A DNA stretch of 64,000 nucleotides from Pontibacter flavimaris (GTDB lineage Bacteria; Bacteroidota; Bacteroidia; Cytophagales; Hymenobacteraceae). Within the stretch, counting starts at the first letter, position 1. The number at the start of each line of letters is the position of its first letter. The translations under genes and the position numbers were made by a program. The stretch lies in contig NZ_LVWA01000012.1 in the NCBI RefSeq assembly GCF_001907195.1, positions 328,960 to 392,959 on the forward strand, read 5' to 3'. The notes below the pieces were generated by a model that saw only the letters and a list, made by a program, of their open reading frames with translations, ran no database searches and was not told the origin of the DNA. Below, piece after piece: positions 60,380-64,000 of this stretch.

Positions 60380-61630
60380 ATGCAGCAAAGCGCAAGTATA
60401 AAAGCCACCCTTTGGCACCGCAGCCACACGCTGCGGATAGGCAAAGGGTGGCTTTTTGCTGTGGTAGCCGTTCTGCTTATGGCACTGGCGGCGCTCAGCC
60501 TGCTGCGCGTGCTTAACTTTTCACCCCATGCCGCCTCCCCCACCTACCAAGGCCCGCTTGTCATCACCAAGGGAGGCACCTATAGCGGGCACTGGGAATC
60601 CCGTGACTCCAACGTGGCGGCAGTAGAGGTTCGTACTAAGGAGCCGGTGATTATAGAGAACTCCAAAATACGCGGTGCCGGTTTCCTGATTCGCAGCCAG
60701 GGGCACGACGCCAGCATTACCGTGCGCAATACAGAAGGCTACGGCCTCCCTCCTACCTCCTACAGCGATTACCCCAAGCCGCGGCGCTTTCTGGCGGTGG
60801 ATGTGTTTCGGAATGTGGTGGTGGAGAACTGTTACCTGGAGAACACTGCCGGCATCTACCTGGGTGTGGCGTATACCGGCGACGAGAGCCCCGATCAAAG
60901 TATAAAGATACGCTACAACAGAGCCCGCAACATAAACGGCAAGGTGTATAATGGCCTGGAGCCGGTGCAGTTCGTGCAGTTTAACTACCGTGGCGAGGTT
61001 CCCCATGCCGAGATCGCCTGGAATGAAGTGATAAACGAGCCCGGGGCCTCCGCCGTGGAGGATAACATCAACATCTACAACTCCAGGGGCACCCCACAGT
61101 CACCCATCCGCATCCATAACAACTACATTCAGGGCGCTTTCCCCTACCCACTGGATTTACCTGAGTACTCCGGCGGCGGCATCATCATGGATTCTCCGGG
61201 CACTGACTCCCTGGAGGCCACGGCTTATGTGAGCGTGTATGAGAACCAGCTGGTGGGATTGGGTAACTACTGCCTGGGCATAGCGGGTGGCAACCACATC
61301 GAGATGCACCACAACCGCGCTATAGTAGCAGCAGTATTCCCCGATGGCAAGCCCTTCCACTTCTGGACCAGCGGCATCTGGGCCAAGGACTACTACAAGA
61401 TGGGCAATACCTTTAGCAACAGCATGCACCACAATACCCTGGCGGTGCTGGGCAAAAACCATGACTGGCGCAACGAAATTTTTGACAGTACCTTTGCCGC
61501 AGCAGATGAATTTGCCAATACCATACTTCCGGATAGTATAACCACAAAACTGGAAGACGCCGAGTATGTTCGCTGGCAGCGAAAGCTCCGCCTGAATGGC
61601 ATCAAGCCAGGCCCCACTCCAACGCTATAA
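60380..61630 (+). CDS. Membrane-anchored parallel beta-helix protein
   Basis: 416 aa from the first ATG; N-terminal helix (about 26-46, 'LFAVVAVLLMALAALSLL') then a right-handed beta-helix domain (about 55-400) with repeated short strands such as 'VVVENCYLENTAGIYLGVAY', 'AVEDNINIYNSRGT' and 'IHNNYIQGA'. Pectate-lyase-like folds in exopolysaccharide clusters are often lyases, epimerases or acetyl-transfer scaffolds, so a role in modifying the polymer is likely but unproven. Codons 7-26 lie in a perfect terminator-like hairpin (60400-60457), so translation may really begin later, at GTG 60461 or ATG 60479, both in frame. Close paralogue of the next gene. Confidence 0.78.
   Translation: MQQSASIKATLWHRSHTLRIGKGWLFAVVAVLLMALAALSLLRVLNFSPHAASPTYQGPLVITKGGTYSGHWESRDSNVAAVEVRTKEPVIIENSKIRGAGFLIRSQGHDASITVRNTEGYGLPPTSYSDYPKPRRFLAVDVFRNVVVENCYLENTAGIYLGVAYTGDESPDQSIKIRYNRARNINGKVYNGLEPVQFVQFNYRGEVPHAEIAWNEVINEPGASAVEDNINIYNSRGTPQSPIRIHNNYIQGAFPYPLDLPEYSGGGIIMDSPGTDSLEATAYVSVYENQLVGLGNYCLGIAGGNHIEMHHNRAIVAAVFPDGKPFHFWTSGIWAKDYYKMGNTFSNSMHHNTLAVLGKNHDWRNEIFDSTFAAADEFANTILPDSITTKLEDAEYVRWQRKLRLNGIKPGPTPTL
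60400..60457 (+). terminator. Terminator-like hairpin inside the 5' end of the beta-helix ORF
   Basis: Outer perfect 15-bp stem AAAAGCCACCCTTTG/CAAAGGGTGGCTTTT, inner 7-bp stem CCGCAGC/GCTGCGG with loop CACAC, then five T (60453-60457). It is preceded by AAGTATA, as are other terminators in this window. It would end the glycosyltransferase operon. Confidence 0.8.
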
Positions 61631-62245
61631 CACAGCATAAATCCACAATGTGTGGAATCCACATCCCCTCCAATTTACCCCAAACGCATATTCTCCTCCG
61701 GTCAAACCTAAAGTGTGGATAAATTCCACACACGAAAAGTACAATCAATGCAACTTTGTAACATTAGTTAAATACAATATAACAAACATTGCATATTTAT
61801 ATAATCTATCTGATACTCCTGGTGGGTAATTTATCACAGTAATGATGGAAAAATCATTGTCAATTCACTATATAGGCACTTTTACACCAGAAATAAGTAT
61901 AGGACAAAAGTATGAAACTTCATTTTACTGTAACCTTCTTAAAGGTGCTCATACAAACTTATAAGCGAGTTTCTAAATAAAAAACGGTCATATTAGCATA
62001 TAACTATTTAATGAACTATATAAATTTTTATGATTTTCTTTAGGGATATGTATGAAATGTAAATTTTTCCCCATTATATTTGCAACAGATTATATATTAA
62101 GTTTTTAGCCACATTAACAACTACGGAGGTAAAACTCAAAAACAGAAAAAATCTTATTAACAGTGCATTAGCCAAAGGACACTGTGAGACTTTTAAAGAA
62201 AACAAAACATTAAAAAATCTTATTTTCAACTTTTAGCCAAAGGAA
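61631..62245. promoter_or_regulatory. A/T-rich intergenic region with TGTGGA/TCCACA palindromes and direct repeats
   Basis: No gene seen. Near the left: TCCACAATGTGTGGA overlapping TGTGGAATCCACA (61642-61663), and GTGTGGATAAATTCCACAC (61713-61731), all with the same arms, possible operators or hairpins. From 61740 on the DNA is very A/T-rich. At 62139-62180 and 62210-62246 lies an imperfect direct repeat ('aaaaaatcttatt' then 'ttagccaaagga'), the second copy ending at the start codon of the next gene. Confidence 0.6.
62075..62082 (+). promoter_or_regulatory. Candidate -7 promoter element of the secreted beta-helix gene
   Basis: TATATTTG, perfect TAnnTTTG, 163 bp before the ATG; it predicts a leader of about 155 nt containing the 'ttagccaaagga' repeats. 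Confidence 0.5.
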
Positions 62246-64000
62246 ATGAACACCAAAGCCTCTAACCTGAGCAAGAGGGCAGGTCGAGCAATCGTAGCTC
62301 AACTATTTGCCTATATTTTGTTCGTGCTTCTTCCTGACACAGTACACGCACAAACCTACAGCGGCCCCCTGGTTATCACCAAGGGCGGCACCTACAAAGG
62401 CAACTGGGAATCCAGAAACTCGGATGTCGCTGCAATAGAGATCAAAACAAGTGAGCCCGTGATTATTGAGCATTCCAACATCCGCGGAGCCGGTCCGCTG
62501 ATCAGAAGCTTAGGCAACAAGATAAACCTTACCATTCGTCATACGAATGGCTATGGACTTGCTCCAACACCTTACAGCGGTTCCGCAAAAGCGCGTCGCT
62601 TCCTGGGTATAGATGTTTTTAAGAGTGTAGTGGTGGAGAACTGCTATATGGAGAATACAGCAGGCATCTATATCGGCCAAAGCTATGAGGGTAACGGAAC
62701 TTCTTCGGAAACAATCAAAATCCGTTATAACGTAGCTAAAAACATCGACGGCCGTGTATATGGAGGAACGACTTTTGCACAATTCGTGCAGTTTAACTTC
62801 AAGAAGCCTATCAACCATGCAGAGGTAGCCTGGAACCAGGTAATAAACACCCCAAACAACTCTGCTGTTGAGGACAACATCAATATTCACAATTCCAGAG
62901 GCACACAGTCTTCTCCAATCAAGATCCATAACAACTACATCGAAGGTGCTTACCCTGTTCAGGCAGAAAGCAAGTCGTACTCCGGTGGCGGTATCATTAC
63001 TGACGGCGACGGAGATATTAACACCTGCCCTGCTTACATCGAGGCGCATGACAACCAACTGGTTGGCCTTGGCAACTACTCTATGGGTATTGCCGGCGGT
63101 AACAATATCCGCTACCACCACAACAGAGCCGTGAACGCAGCCACTTTCGACAATGGTACGAAGTATAACATGTATACTTCCGGCCTTTGGAGCAAAGACT
63201 ACTACAGAAACAACACGACCTTCTCTAACTCAGTAGACAACAACGTGGTAGGTATCACAGCCTGGGGTTACACCAACAACCGTAACGATGTCTCTGTAGC
63301 TGAGAACGCTGATTTCAAGAACAATACGTTCCTGCCACTTACTGCGGCCATCACAGAGCAAATGGAGAAAGATGAGTACAGCATGTGGCAGAGCAAGCTT
63401 AGCAAGAACGGCATCGTACTGGGACCTAACGGGTCAGCCAGCTCGGCCCCGGCTAATCAGGCGCCAACCATCGCCATCACCTCCCCAACTGTTAATGCCT
63501 CTATCGCTACCGGTTCTTCTATCGTGATAGACGCAAACGCAACTGATGCTGACGGCTCGGTTACGAAGGTGGAGTTTTACCAGGGATCTGTGAAACTGGG
63601 TGAAGACACCAGTGCGCCTTTCAGCTATACCTGGACTAACGCCGCCACTGGCACCTACTCACTTACAGCCAAGGCGTATGACAATGCCGGCGCATCAAAG
63701 ACATCTGCCGCAGTAGGCATTGCTGTTGTAAACATATCGGCACCGGTTGAGAGCCCGATTGCTCAGGTTCCGTCCACAAGTGGCACTTCATCGGGCACAG
63801 GCAAGATTGTTTTGGAGCACTGGAAGGGCGTGCAGAGCGAGAACGTGAACGACATCCCGGTGAACACCGCGCCTAGCAGCACCAAGGAGCTGACCCTGTT
63901 CGAGGCACCCTCCAACGTGGGCGACAACTACGGCCAGCGCATCCGCGGCTACGTGACGGCGCCGGAGAGCGGCCAGTATACTTTCTGGATCGCAGGTGAA
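62246..64000 (+). CDS. Secreted multidomain beta-helix protein with Ig-like and PA14-like domains (partial)
   Basis: Open at the right edge, 585 codons present. Signal peptide (about 1-35, 'LFAYILFVLLPDTVHAQ', cleavage before TYSG), a right-handed beta-helix (about 37-390) closely related to the gene before it (both have 'GPLVITKGGTY', 'SAVEDNINI', 'NQLVGLGNY' and 'GIAGGN'), then after a Ser/Ala linker an Ig-like domain (about 405-500, 'APTIAITSPTVNASI', 'VEFYQGSVKLGEDTSAPFSY') and the start of a PA14-like domain (about 520 on, 'GKIVLEHWKGVQSENVNDIP' and 'GYVTAPESGQYTFWIAGE'). This is a large extracellular, probably carbohydrate-binding or modifying protein of the exopolysaccharide locus; a secretion tag may lie beyond the edge. 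Confidence 0.85.
   Translation, partial: MNTKASNLSKRAGRAIVAQLFAYILFVLLPDTVHAQTYSGPLVITKGGTYKGNWESRNSDVAAIEIKTSEPVIIEHSNIRGAGPLIRSLGNKINLTIRHTNGYGLAPTPYSGSAKARRFLGIDVFKSVVVENCYMENTAGIYIGQSYEGNGTSSETIKIRYNVAKNIDGRVYGGTTFAQFVQFNFKKPINHAEVAWNQVINTPNNSAVEDNINIHNSRGTQSSPIKIHNNYIEGAYPVQAESKSYSGGGIITDGDGDINTCPAYIEAHDNQLVGLGNYSMGIAGGNNIRYHHNRAVNAATFDNGTKYNMYTSGLWSKDYYRNNTTFSNSVDNNVVGITAWGYTNNRNDVSVAENADFKNNTFLPLTAAITEQMEKDEYSMWQSKLSKNGIVLGPNGSASSAPANQAPTIAITSPTVNASIATGSSIVIDANATDADGSVTKVEFYQGSVKLGEDTSAPFSYTWTNAATGTYSLTAKAYDNAGASKTSAAVGIAVVNISAPVESPIAQVPSTSGTSSGTGKIVLEHWKGVQSENVNDIPVNTAPSSTKELTLFEAPSNVGDNYGQRIRGYVTAPESGQYTFWIAGE

Noticed and set aside
1..64000. Search for tRNA, rRNA, phage integrase and attachment sites
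   Set aside because: No cloverleaf with a GTTCGANTC-type arm, no rRNA-like segment and no integrase or phage structural gene was noticed on reading the gaps.

Overview
The window looks like a chromosomal segment of a Bacteroidota bacterium of the Cytophagales/Hymenobacteraceae type (Pontibacter-like; an inference from gene content, not a database match). Supporting signs are a SusC/SusD pair with a FecR anti-sigma and ECF sigma factor, Bacteroidota-type -7 promoter boxes (TAnnTTTG) close to start codons, a GAFTDA-type sigma-54 activator, HemJ instead of HemG/HemY, and a Wza/Wzc exopolysaccharide locus. Most genes are moderately GC-rich, and intergenic regions are full of short palindromic repeats. 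No rRNA, tRNA, CRISPR array, prophage or intact insertion sequence was seen.

Layout. 0-6 kb: susD (cut by the left edge), susC and fecR on the minus strand, with a divergent ECF sigma gene. 6.3-9 kb: a ferredoxin-type flavin reductase and the dipeptidase pepD. 9.7-11.4 kb: a short alpha-glucan phosphorylase-like protein. 11.6-18 kb: a MarR/GbsR-type regulator, then TolC, membrane-fusion protein and RND pump, with matching candidate operators before the regulator and before tolC. 18.1-20.1 kb: an acyl-carrier-like protein without the carrier serine, and a metallophosphoesterase/nucleotidyltransferase pair. 20.3-24.6 kb: a GH2-like lipoprotein divergent from a cellulose-synthase-like glycosyltransferase, then a Gly/Ser/Arg/Tyr-rich low-complexity protein. 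25.6-38.6 kb: housekeeping genes (GH25 lysozyme, D-threonine-aldolase-like enzyme with an apparent C-terminal frameshift, hemN, hemJ, a zinc-ribbon protein, AEC transporter, CNMP/CBS/DUF294 protein with exonuclease, GNAT, aminopeptidase P, SDR). 39.1-49.1 kb: a MacB-type tripartite ABC efflux system followed by a sigma-54 response regulator and its histidine kinase. 50-64 kb: an exopolysaccharide cluster (Wza, Wzc, Wzx, Wzy, four glycosyltransferases) ending in two paralogous parallel-beta-helix proteins, the second cut by the right edge.

The most striking signal is at DNA level. The heptamer AAGTATA (and complement TATACTT) occurs about 150 times by hand count, against roughly 8 expected for a random 7-mer on both strands. 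It is found in intergenic DNA, in terminator stems and loops, and inside genes in all three reading frames and both orientations. It is nearly absent from the SusCD-FecR-sigma block. On top of this lie five copies of a composite repeat of about 400 bp, three copies of a second repeat of about 130 bp, and many small hairpins whose arms change in a compensating way between copies. A nested inverted repeat of about 400 bp lies downstream of hemJ. I regard this motif and repeat system as the best candidate for undescribed biology here; the protein genes mostly belong to recognisable families.
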